Positions 45,212 to 54,080 of a stretch of 64,000 nucleotides of DNA are shown piece by piece. Under the pieces are notes generated by a model. That model did no database searches and was not told the DNA's origin. It worked only from the letters and a program-made list of their open reading frames with translations. This stretch comes from Zanthoxylum bungeanum. Taxonomy: Eukaryota > Streptophyta > Magnoliopsida > Sapindales > Rutaceae. The stretch covers positions 1,116,001-1,180,000 of the forward strand of contig SKCR01007812.1 in the NCBI GenBank assembly GCA_019454045.1. The letters are read 5' to 3'. The translations under genes were made by a program, and so were the position numbers. Within the stretch, counting starts at the first letter, position 1; each line of letters opens with the position of its first letter.

Positions 45212-45346
45212 TTTTTGAATGGCCTTCAACTTGAGGTAGTAAAGGGGATCAACTTCGCAGTGGTGGATTATTTAGATGATGCGATAGATCGGGCATTGTG
45301 GGTGGAACATATTAGGTTAAAGAAAAAACAATCTGATTGGGAATAA
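45212..45346 (+). pseudogene. Gypsy-type gag tail remnant
   Basis: Forty-four codons then TAA, directly after the 5' LTR: FLNGLQLEVV, then a stretch with YLDDAIDRALWVEHIRLKKK. This matches the end of Ty3/Gypsy gag domains (FL.GL...I...V......LDDA...A..VE). It is the only retroviral-type coding text in the carrier, and suggests a Gypsy parent. Confidence 0.55.
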
Positions 45347-45443
45347 CTTTGTGATAAATGGAGGGGTGATTTAGCACAGAAAAAAGTAAGAAAAGGAAAT
45401 TAGGAAGATAATCCAGGAAAAAGAAGATGCTACAGAGGGTCCT

Positions 45444-45877
45444 ATGGAACAGACAATACATGCGAATGGGGTAAAGGAGAAAAAACTAGAAAACGAAACA
45501 CCCTTTACAGTAACTCAGAGGACATGTTTTTCCTTTGAATCAACAAGGAACCAATTAGAGCCCAACAAAAAAATGGGGGACGAAGTAGAGATATACGATG
45601 AAGATAGAGACCGATTCTACTCACTATCGACAGACAATCAAAGCCCCAAACGCCTCTCGAGAAAACCCACGACGCAACTCGCCGATCCAACCTGTCAACA
45701 ACAACAACTGCCGCTGATAAAATGAGAAACGTAGATCAAACGGCAGGTCGTTCGCGAAGGCTGAGAATAGGGTTAAAGGACTCAAAGGGAAAAGAAAAAA
45801 GAGGTTCTAATACTAAATTAAGCCGGTTGGTGACAGAAGAAGACAAATGGAGCCGAGACACAGAAGGAACTCTCGCC
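45444..45877 (+). other. Unassigned open stretch before the RPL10 piece
   Basis: A 93-codon hydrophilic frame (45444-45725) is followed by a 52-codon lead (from 45722) that reads in frame into the RPL10-like fragment. I recognise no family; it may be further captured sequence or 5' UTR of the RPL10 transcript. Confidence 0.4.
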
Positions 45878-46314
45878 ATGGGAAGAAGATCTGCAAGATG
45901 CTACCGTCAAATCAAAAACAAACTCTACCCAAGGTCCCACTACTGTGTTGATCATCTCGTGAGCTGGGAGAAAGGGAACGTGTCGAGTGAGGCTTCAGAC
46001 GCTACTCGTATTGCTGGCAACAAATGCATGGCCAAGTTTGCCGGCAAGGATGATTTCCATTTGAGAGGAGTTCATCCATCTCATGTACTTAGGATTAATA
46101 AGATGCTTTCTTATGCTGGGGCTGATAGGCCACAGACTGAAATGAGAGATGCTTTTGGAAAGTCGCAGGGGACTTGTGCTAAGGTTGTTATTGGTATGGT
46201 ATTGCTTTATGTCCGTTGTAAGTACAATAATAGTCATCATGCTCATGAGGCCATTCGTCGTGCTAAGCTCAAGTTTCATGGTCGTCAAAAGATTATTGAC
46301 AACAGAGAGTGGGG
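45878..46314 (+). pseudogene. RPL10: Captured 60S ribosomal protein L10 cDNA fragment
   Basis: Starts [20 protein letters not shown], the RPL10/QM N-terminus. It then jumps from SHYC straight to [16 protein letters not shown], omitting about 25 residues between two Cys codons, and continues [54 protein letters not shown] and [15 protein letters not shown]. No introns. Many substitutions at residues that are nearly invariant in RPL10. It ends where the RPS2-like text begins, about 40 residues short of the normal C-terminus. Confidence 0.92.
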
Positions 46315-47183
46315 AATATCCACATACCAAGTCGTGTAAGGGGACTGGTAAGTGCAGCAATGCTATCGTAAGGATGGTTCCGACCCCACATGGTGTTAGT
46401 GGTATAGTGGCTAGGGTTCCTAAGAAGGTGCTGCAGATCACTGGTATTGTGAATGTTTTCACTTTATCTAGTGGAGTGACGGAAAAACAGAAAGGTTTTC
46501 ACATAATGAGAATGAGACAACAGAGTTTAATGGTTGGAGGTGTTGGTGGCCATGACCTATTTGCCACCTTTTCGTCTCTCTTTGGTAGTAGCCCAGTTGA
46601 AGGGGGTAACAGTAGGGAATTGGCACATGTAATTATATTTTCCGAGGATTTTAATCTCTTTGCCGGTGTTCGTGGTCAGTTTAGTCACACTAAACAACAG
46701 ATTCATGAAGCCTTTAATAATCAGCTTCTTGTGGAACTTGACGGGTTTGAGAAACAAGATGAGGTGGTTTTGATGGCTATTACAAGAAATATCAAGAAAA
46801 GTGATGAGGCGTTACAGCAGCCTGGTCGAATGGATATAGTACTTAATCTTCAGAAGCTGATGCAAACAAAAAGGGAGAAGATATTGTGTATTGCTGTTCA
46901 AGAAATCTTAGGTGAGGAGTTCGTTGATTTAGTAAGTTGGAGGAAGGTTATCGTGAAGACTTCCCTTTTACGGCCCATAGAACTAAAACTTGTTCTTGTG
47001 GCTTTAGAAGGTAGCAATTTCAGGAGCACATTTCTCGATAGAAACAAATTTATGAGTTATTGTAGTTGGTTTGCTACATTCAGTGGTGTTGTCCCCAAAT
47101 GGTTTCGGAAAAACAAAATTATGAAGAAGATAAACAGAAAGTTAATGGATCATCTGGGGTCAACATGGAAGAAAAAGAGGTGA
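46149..47183 (+). CDS. Chimeric 344-codon open frame across RPS2, DnaJ and FTSHI5 pieces
   Basis: One ATG-to-stop frame. The first roughly 55 codons read the RPL10 fragment out of frame. The remainder reads the RPS2-like, DnaJ-like and FTSHI5-like fragments in their native frames with no stop between them. Whether it is transcribed or translated is unknown. The LTR could supply a promoter. It lacks the Walker A region of FTSHI5, so no ATPase activity is expected. Given the many substitutions in conserved sites it may simply be a frame not yet interrupted. Confidence 0.4.
   Translation: MLLESRRGLVLRLLLVWYCFMSVVSTIIVIMLMRPFVVLSSSFMVVKRLLTTESGEYPHTKSCKGTGKCSNAIVRMVPTPHGVSGIVARVPKKVLQITGIVNVFTLSSGVTEKQKGFHIMRMRQQSLMVGGVGGHDLFATFSSLFGSSPVEGGNSRELAHVIIFSEDFNLFAGVRGQFSHTKQQIHEAFNNQLLVELDGFEKQDEVVLMAITRNIKKSDEALQQPGRMDIVLNLQKLMQTKREKILCIAVQEILGEEFVDLVSWRKVIVKTSLLRPIELKLVLVALEGSNFRSTFLDRNKFMSYCSWFATFSGVVPKWFRKNKIMKKINRKLMDHLGSTWKKKR
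46315..46485 (+). pseudogene. RPS2: Captured 40S ribosomal protein S2 cDNA fragment
   Basis: In the frame with [13 protein letters not shown] the text continues [40 protein letters not shown]. This corresponds to the RPS2 (uS5) core, KPHTVPCKVTGKC...[22 protein letters not shown]. About 57 residues, no introns. It joins directly after the RPL10 fragment in another frame. Confidence 0.88.
46500..46619 (+). pseudogene. Captured DnaJ (type A Hsp40) fragment
   Basis: [20 protein letters not shown] then GGNSR resembles the Gly/Phe-rich segment of plant DnaJA proteins (GGHDPFDIFSSFFGGSPFGG...SSRG). Short, about 27 clear residues, so the assignment is moderate. In frame with the preceding RPS2 and following FTSHI5 pieces. 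Confidence 0.6.
46617..47162 (+). pseudogene. Captured FTSHI5-like AAA protein fragment
   Basis: Reads [106 protein letters not shown]. This is the second half of the AAA domain and the following region of the plastid FtsH-like, probably inactive protease FTSHI5. The family text VEDFDLFAGVRG has become [12 protein letters not shown], and the RPGRMD arginine has become Gln (QPGRMD). About 180 residues, intronless, no stop. Confidence 0.88.
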
Positions 47184-47456
47184 CTTACAGCTACACTTGG
47201 CAGCTCAAGCAATGAATTCAAGTAGAGTTAAGGAGATTTTACAGAATTGTGATACGAGCGAAGTTAAGAAGTTGTTGACCAACCAAAATCAAGAAGGGGA
47301 GATCCCTGTCTATGTGGCTGCAGAGATTGGGTACGCTTTGATTGTTGAAGAAAGGCTTCAACATATGGACCTTGAAAAAGCATTTATCGTAGCTAGAAAG
47401 GAATTTGATTAATTTCTTGTGGCAGCTAAACAGGACCATATTGGTTGCAAACTCTC
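47163..47456 (+). pseudogene. Captured ankyrin-repeat protein fragment (ITN1-like)
   Basis: [72 protein letters not shown]. This matches the first ankyrin repeats of plant ITN1/ACD6-type proteins (DLHLAARAGN...NQ.GETALYVAAE.G). The segment aaaagcatttatcgtagcta plus the next 15 bases is repeated directly at about 47377 and 47457, marking another junction. Confidence 0.85.
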
Positions 47457-47718
47457 TAAAAGCATTTATCGTAGCTAGAAAGGAATTTGATTCATACCTT
47501 GTCGGGAAGTTTCTTTTCTTTGTATATACTCGGGCAATAGTAAATGATGATGCTAAAGAGATGGACAAGACTGTGGCTGAGAAGGGGACATACATGATAT
47601 TGGGAGTTCTTATAATGGCATCGAAAGCTGAGAATGCGATTGCATACCCTTCTATGTTCGGGCAAAAATTATTTGAACTCGGACTTGAGGACAAGTCTGT
47701 TGTTATGGAGGAGGCAAT
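47457..47718 (+). other. Unidentified captured segment before the 3' LTR
   Basis: Open text KGTYMILGVLIMASKAENAI, AYPSMFGQKLFELGLEDKS, VVMEEAMLGTA looks like real protein sequence, but I do not recognise the parent gene. It ends at the purine tract and the 3' LTR. Confidence 0.5.
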
Positions 47719-48305
47719 GTTAGGGACCGCATTCCATAGGGGGAGCAAGAAAGACCGCAAGATGGGTTTGGCTTGAGCAAACTGCTACCCATGATCAGGA
47801 CATTGCAGCCCAAGTTAAGGAGAAGCCAGAGTCACGTTTCTGCTGATGTATGAAATAAGAAGATGAGCCCAGTCACGTGAGGGGGACAACTGGTGCAATC
47901 AATGAAGGAGGGCTGGGGTAGATTGAGTTAGTTTTAGGAAAATATTGTTATATATTTAGTAATCATGAGATGGAGAGACAATTCCGTTTTTTGTTTCTTC
48001 TTGGGTTGGGGTCTTGCAGGTCAGTTTGGAAAATACAGCATAATGGGGTAAGAGTATGGGATTATCAGTGAGTAAGGGGCTGAAGTCTTACTGATTGTCT
48101 TATAACTCTTCACCATTATTTTATCTTTTTGGAAACCTGTTGGGTTTGGATCTATTTTGTGACGCTAGATATTCATGTTAGTGTTATTTGAATCTGAATG
48201 AATATACTTTTCTGTATTGTGTGTTGAATACCAGGATCTCCGATTACTAACAAATCTCTATCAAACTTTTCCAATAAATTTCAATCTGGCAAATCATTCC
48301 TAACA
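47719..48305 (+). repeat. 3' LTR of carrier element
   Basis: 587 bp, TGTTAGGGAC...CCTAACA. Longer than the reconstructed 5' LTR (about 480 bp) because of several indels, including about 60 bp around gaaaatattgttatatattt. Confidence 0.9.
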
Positions 48306-48627
48306 GTTTCCAACAGTAGAAGCTTAATCAGCTTCCCCCACGGTGAAGAAAGAAGTACTTCCTCAGGTCTATAAACCCAGCTCTCCCCCAGGACCTTTAG
48401 AAAAAAATGAGGATTGTATTAAGTCTCGCTAATGTAAAGCTAATCGAATTCTTATGATTAAAAAATAATGACAACACAGAGATACGTGCATGATATAAGT
48501 TGGTGCAAAGCTCTATCTAGTAGATACAATCATTCATTACATATCAGTAAGTTTGCGATACAATCTCTGAGTCATAAATATCAAATAAGTTTGGTACATA
48601 CCGATTCCTATTCACAAATTATTCGTA

Positions 48628-49170
48628 TCAATTGTGTTCTGATTTTTCTACAACTGGAAAATCTGTTGATAAAAAACTGTAAACATATAAATCTTGCAGT
48701 TTTCCCTTAAGATAGCTGTATTTACTCAGATGACCTTCCCGTAGGAATCCAGATTTTTCCAACACTTTTTGGGAAGCCTTATTTTCTATATCAACATAAG
48801 CTTGTAATCTTACCACATTAGTATAGTCCTTGAACACTTCATTAAGAGCCATTTTCACTGCCTTGGTTGCAATTCCATGGCCCCAGTACTTCACAGCTAT
48901 AGCATACCCTATATCAGCCCTACACCTGTCGTCACCCGAACCAGGAAAGATTGAAACAAACCCGATCGAACGGTCATCGATGCATATGGATCTACGCCAA
49001 GGGTGGGGGATACAAACATCCTTGATGAAGGTCAAAGCTTCTTCCTTGGATGTGAAAGTCTTCCATCTGAGGGATTTTGTTACTTGATCATCCCCTGCCC
49101 ATAACATGAAATCATCAACGTCAGTTTGCTTGAATGGACGGAGGGTGATCCTTGATAAATCAATCTCCAT
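48628..49170 (-). CDS. GNAT-family N-acetyltransferase (p20/RimJ-like)
   Basis: Single exon, 180 residues, start MEIDLSRITLRPFKQTDVDD at 49170; the frame is open further upstream but has no better ATG. GNAT enzymes move acetyl from acetyl-CoA to an amine. Features: LRPF..TDVDDFMLWAGDD at the N-terminus, ADIGYAIAVKYWGHGIATKA (about 95-115; the WGHGIA loop is the acetyl-CoA pyrophosphate-binding motif), then NKASQKVLEKSGFLREG (about 142-158), characteristic of RimJ/RimL-type and plant p20-like acetyltransferases. Substrate unknown. Intact and of normal length. It lies about 320 bp right of the gene-capturing retroelement, which is therefore in its 3' flank. Confidence 0.88.
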   Translation of the reverse strand: MEIDLSRITLRPFKQTDVDDFMLWAGDDQVTKSLRWKTFTSKEEALTFIKDVCIPHPWRRSICIDDRSIGFVSIFPGSGDDRCRADIGYAIAVKYWGHGIATKAVKMALNEVFKDYTNVVRLQAYVDIENKASQKVLEKSGFLREGHLSKYSYLKGKLQDLYVYSFLSTDFPVVEKSEHN

Positions 49171-49830
49171 TTGATGAGAGAAATTATGATTAAAAAAAAA
49201 ATGAATAGCGATGATTCTCACAGCAATGCTAGTAAGGTCAAGGATTGTTTATAAGATTGAGATGGACCACTTATAGAATATTAAATTCATTTCTATTCTT
49301 ATTTTAAAAACTCATACAAAGTAACACAGGGCCCCACTGCCACAAATTATGACATAGGCTTAAATTATGACATAGGCTCTGCCACCTCCAAAGTGCAATG
49401 GAGGCCACCAACCTAGGCCATGAGCTTTCTTGATCGCCCATTGACCCGTGCAGGTAAGTATGGTTTTGAGTTGCTTCACAGTCCTTATTTACATCTATTG
49501 TCAGAGCCAATGTCATACTCATATCTCTTTGATATGGGATAAAAATTAGTTTTCACATAGCTATATGAAGCAATTGTTGTGTTTATGGTTAAATAAAATG
49601 AAAATAGAACATATTCTAAGATAGCAAAAGATCTAAGGCTATCATATAGAGGATAAAATCATTGAGATAAGCTCTAGTGGTGGCAACAATCATTCAGAAA
49701 CTGTGATGAAGAACTCCCTATAAGAGTTTAAGTTCCATGAAAGCAAATTTAAACTTGAGAAATTCAAGAAAAAGGTACCATGTAAATGAACATATTATAA
49801 TTATTCCCTGTGCTCGTGAACTGGTGGAAT
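49171..49830. other. Intergenic between GNAT and SDE3 genes
   Basis: Contains the GNAT 5' region and the SDE3 3' UTR. Nothing else recognised. Confidence 0.45.
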
Positions 49831-52800
49831 TTACTTCCAACCATCGGACCATTCAGCTTCATCAGTGACTGGTTGTGGAATTTCTGGACACTCTTTTGCT
49901 TCAAATGATTGGCCCCATGAACCTGTGTTAAAGGAGTCCGGATCCTCAAATTCGTTACTTGAGTTTTGTTCTGGGTTTGATACGACATCTGCACAGTCTT
50001 GCCTTTCAGGAGCAGGGCAGCCCTGGTAAGAATTATTGTCACAACAATGCCACAAAAGCTTGTTCCAATAAGGGTCCTGCGTTCAACAAAAAACTCTAAA
50101 TCATTAATGTGCTCAGCTGCCTAAGTGATCATCAGGATTTGCATAGCTAGACAAGATTAAAGTTGCAGAAAAGCTGAAAGAGGGTCTCTTCAACTAGTTC
50201 TGTAATGGTGATCGATAAGTGGACAACATAAAAGGCGTTGAAAGATACTGTTATTAATGGCGATGGACCGTGATTCAAAGAATATACTGATGAAGAATGT
50301 ACACCATTTAATACTGGAGAATCTGCTTATTTCATTCATCTGGATTTTTCCAAACCACTATACAATCTAAATGATTAGGCAATTGTAATAGTATGATAAG
50401 CAAGCATATTAAATTACAGCATTAGAAATGTACTTAACAAAGGATGTGTAAATACCTGACATACTATGTGAGGATTCCCAACAATAATAAGCAGCGATCT
50501 GGCACGAGTAATTGCAACATTAAATCTCCTTGGATTGCTAAGAAATCCAAGACAGTAAGTTTTGTCAAATTCATTGTGTTTGACTGTTGATCTGACAGTT
50601 GATACAATGATAACCTCTCTCTCTTGTCCTTGAAATTGTTCTACAGTCCCAACCTTAACATCTGGCATATCCCAAGTTTCAAGAACTTTCTTGATCTTGA
50701 GGACCTGCTGGCGGTAAGGTGTTATAACCCCAATATCTATCTCATTGAGATCCATATTTTCTCTCAGCTTGTTGATGATCTCAACAACCTTGCTTGCCTC
50801 GAATCTGTTAAACCATGATGGATTATTGCCTTCTCTTTCATCACAGCCTTGAATGCCAAAGAACAGAACAGGAAACTCTTTGTTTGGAAGGAAATCCACC
50901 TGAGCACTTAAAGAGGAAGAGGCATCATCTTTGCATGCCAGTAACTCCCCTTTATAGAAAAGCTTCGAAGGGAGATCTAGAATTGCCGGATGACATCGAT
51001 AATTTCTCACCAGCTTTGTAACATAACCTTTGTCTTCATTGTGGTAAAATTTACATTCGAAAAGCCTTTGAAGATATGATTTTCCCAATCCGAAAGCCTC
51101 TGCATCTTTTGAATATATAACAGGACCAAGTTGTTTCGGGTCTCCAGCAAGAACAACAACTGTTTGTTTTTTACAAAGGTGGGCTATAGGAATCATACAT
51201 TCTGGCTCTGAAGCTTGGCCAGCCTCATCCAAGAAAATATGGGAAAAATTACCGCGCTTGATACCATTTGCATTAAGTAGAGATGAACTCATATAAGTAG
51301 AAATGATGATCCTATAACGCTCCAAGGCCTTCAGTGGAGGACTTTTGAAAATGGACTCCTCAAAAAAGCAAAAGCGAATATAATCAGGAGGAACATCCTC
51401 ATAAGGGCGGCTAGTAGCATTCAGCCTGAATATTTCATTCTCTTTAATTTCAGTAACTTCGCTAGAGATGAGTCTCTCTAATATGTGATCTGCTGCACTG
51501 TTTGAAGCAGCACATACAAGAATCCGGCTATTCTTTCTAGTTGAATATAGTTGTAAGATTGCTTCCACCATAGTCATAGTTTTACCTGTACCAGGAGGCC
51601 CATAAATCACATAGGGAGGCGCACCTTTGCAACCAAGGATAGTCTCAACAGAATGCATCTGTTCTTCATTTAGACTAGTAAATGGCACAAATGGGGTTAC
51701 CTTAGTTAATCTCCTAGGGGTGGATTGTGATGGAAAGAGAAGATTTGATTCTAAATTTTCTGCTGCTTGAACTGCTTGATACGACCTCCTCATGTTTATC
51801 CTATTATATGTGAATCTGACATTGTACAAGCTGTCATTTCTGTGACGAGTGTGAACTTCTTTGGCAAATTTCAGAATCACTTCATCAGCCTCAACACTGT
51901 AGATATAACCCTGTAAACATACCTTACTTAATTTTGAAAAAGAAAGATTAAGCATACAATTATTCAGAATTCAATAATGGAAGTTCATTCAACTAAGCGA
52001 CTGAAAGTAATTAAGATATCCATGCCCGAGAATAAGCTGACAGAGGCTCTGCTCAAGCTATAGTATATTTGAAAATAAATGACAAAAAGAGAAATTTAAT
52101 CAACCGTTCATTAAGGAACTCAACATCATGCAATAAAAATAAATCATCAATATGCAGCATCATGACTTAAGAAGAAAGCCGAGGTGAAACTTCATTGTCC
52201 CGTTACTTTAGAAGCAAGACTTGGCCGGGCAAGGAAAAAATAAAAAATTTCAAATTGATTGATGTTTCAACTTCCATGCATGCTAACATCCTCTTCTATG
52301 AGAAGAAAGAGTTCTTCCAAGAGAAGGAGCAAACCTGATATACAGTATTGTCATCAGCAAGCTTCACAAAAACGTGATCCCCATGTACAAGTGAAGGCCT
52401 CCTCTCAGCCAAACCTGGGACATCAAGAGCCAGTAAGTGAGGCCCTTTCTTCCTCATGGGGACACAATCCATGTTATGGCACCTCATATCTTCCTGCAAG
52501 AAAACTAAACAATTTCAGATCCAACTAAAATAAGAGAGCAGTTTAACGCTACTAACTTAACTCACATTACCTCTAAATGCAGCTCTTCCATAACAAGCAA
52601 TGTACTGAAAAAGTCAAAATAATTCTTCCTCACTAGACCCTCAACTAGAACTTGAGGGACTTGCTTATTTTCTACCAGCTCACGAACATCCTTCGGGATT
52701 GGAAATTCAGGGAGCTTATACTTGAAACCTTGTGCTGTCGCTCTAGCAGGACGCGAGGAAACAACATATTCATCAACTGCAAACTGCTTTTTTCTTGGCA

Positions 52801-53356
52801 CTCTTGAATATGGCCGGTTAGAAGCCAGAGACTGAGAGACATTGTCTTCAGCCAATAGGAATACCACGCGTTCAAATCTATCATCCCCTATATCAAAATG
52901 AACCACAGATGTGTGCAAACCCATGTCCTTAGGCTTGCAAGATAACCAAATGGTTAAAGTCCTGAGAGGATGAAGCACTCTGTCCTCAATGGAGAATCCC
53001 TCTAAGAAGCCTTGAGTATTTCCTGAATCTGAGTTTGCTGGTGGCGGTTCCATTAGAGATAAAGAGAAAGAATTTGCAGGATTTGAGCAATAGATTTTAA
53101 TTCCCCACAGTTCAACTGGTTCACGAGTAGTGTTCTGTATTGTAATTGAACACTTGGAAGTTTCTCCTACAGAAATTGACTGAGGTTTCCCTTGAACAAA
53201 AGGAAATGGAATGGATAAAATAACAGGACCCTCGTCACTTGGATCATAGCTCATCATTGATTGATCATCTTGAAAATCAATAAATCCAATCTCTCTTTTT
53301 TCTCCAATCACAGAAAATTCATCACCCCAGGAATCCTTTTCAATATTGCTCATCAT
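49831..53356 (-). CDS. SDE3: RNA helicase SDE3
   Basis: Four coding exons on the minus strand: 53356-52571, 52493-52335, 51910-50456, 50076-49831; 881 residues, all joints phase 0. SDE3 is a superfamily 1 (Upf1-like) helicase that works with RDR6 to amplify RNA silencing; animal relatives are MOV10 and Armitage. Visible: N-terminal [12 protein letters not shown]; Walker A GPPGTGKT (about 395); FLDEAGQ (Walker B, DEAG box); [10 protein letters not shown] (motif III); [15 protein letters not shown] (motif V); [18 protein letters not shown] (motif VI). The C-terminus [10 protein letters not shown] is Trp/Gly-rich, and SDE3 C-termini are known to carry GW motifs that bind AGO proteins; SWGQS and DGWK may be such sites. 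The first ATG of two adjacent ones is used. No disruption seen; probably functional. Confidence 0.93.
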
Positions 53357-54080
53357 TTAAATAGTATGGATCAAACTAAGTTCCTGAAATAGTGAAATGC
53401 TTAACATATACCAATAAAGTAAACACTAATGACTCATCAAATAATGATACAACACTAATTCAAAAGGGATGTTAAAATAAGTCACTAGATTATAAAGAAA
53501 CAGACATGTTATGGGCAGTGAAACAAATTTTAATAACTCAACAACAACAACGATCAAAATGAAAAACAGATGAAACAAAACTTAAAAAAAAAAATAATAA
53601 TAACACAACCAATGAAAATCACAAGATATAATAAGATTAAACAAACTATAACAGGTACCCAAAATCTGAAAAGAGATAACAAGAACAAACCTTTTATTAA
53701 AGAACACCTTAAGAACTTATATGGGCAGGGAAAAGTTTGTAACTTTGAAGGAGAGACTGAGGTATTAAACAGAGAGAACCCAGTTGAGCCAATGGAATTT
53801 TCAGTGAATATTTTAATGCTGTATTTGATTTTAAAGGACCTGGACAAGATTCTGCCTTTAGAAATGAAAAGGACAGAAGCACAAGATGAGTGAGTAAAAA
53901 CCTAAAACTGGATTTCATAAAAACAATGTCTTTGGAAGTTTCAGAATCTGATATTTTTGTATCGGTACGGAGAATTAAAGCATATCTGTCAACACGTGGC
54001 AGGATGTTACTGGGAACTTTCTGGAGTCATTAAAGAAGCTGAGGGGTCAGTAGTCACTGACTGACTAAATTTATAATTAA
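53357..54080 (-). promoter_or_regulatory. 5' region of SDE3
   Basis: Probably 5' UTR, possibly with an intron, and promoter. Short open frames here have no recognisable content. Confidence 0.35.

Larger units (their letters stand above)
38425..48310 (+). mobile_element. Defective LTR retrotransposon carrying several host gene fragments
   Basis: Element 38430-48305, flanked by the exact 5-bp repeat gtttc (38425-38429, 48306-48310). The LTRs start TGTTAGGGAC. The 3' LTR is 47719-48305, preceded by a purine tract ggaggaggcaa. The 5' LTR is 38430-38698 plus 44993-45203, interrupted by a later Copia insertion. Without that insertion the element is about 3.6 kb. The interior (45204-47718) has no protease, RT, RNase H or integrase. 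It begins with a short Gypsy-like gag tail and continues with pieces of at least five unrelated host coding sequences, all in element sense and without introns. It must have moved with enzymes from a related autonomous element. Confidence 0.88.

Noticed and set aside
45995..46462. Minus-strand 155-codon frame opposite the RPL10 and RPS2 fragments
   Set aside because: Antisense to recognised ribosomal-protein fragments; no independent support.
52259..52528. Plus-strand frame opposite SDE3 exon 2
   Set aside because: Antisense shadow of a spliced SDE3 exon.
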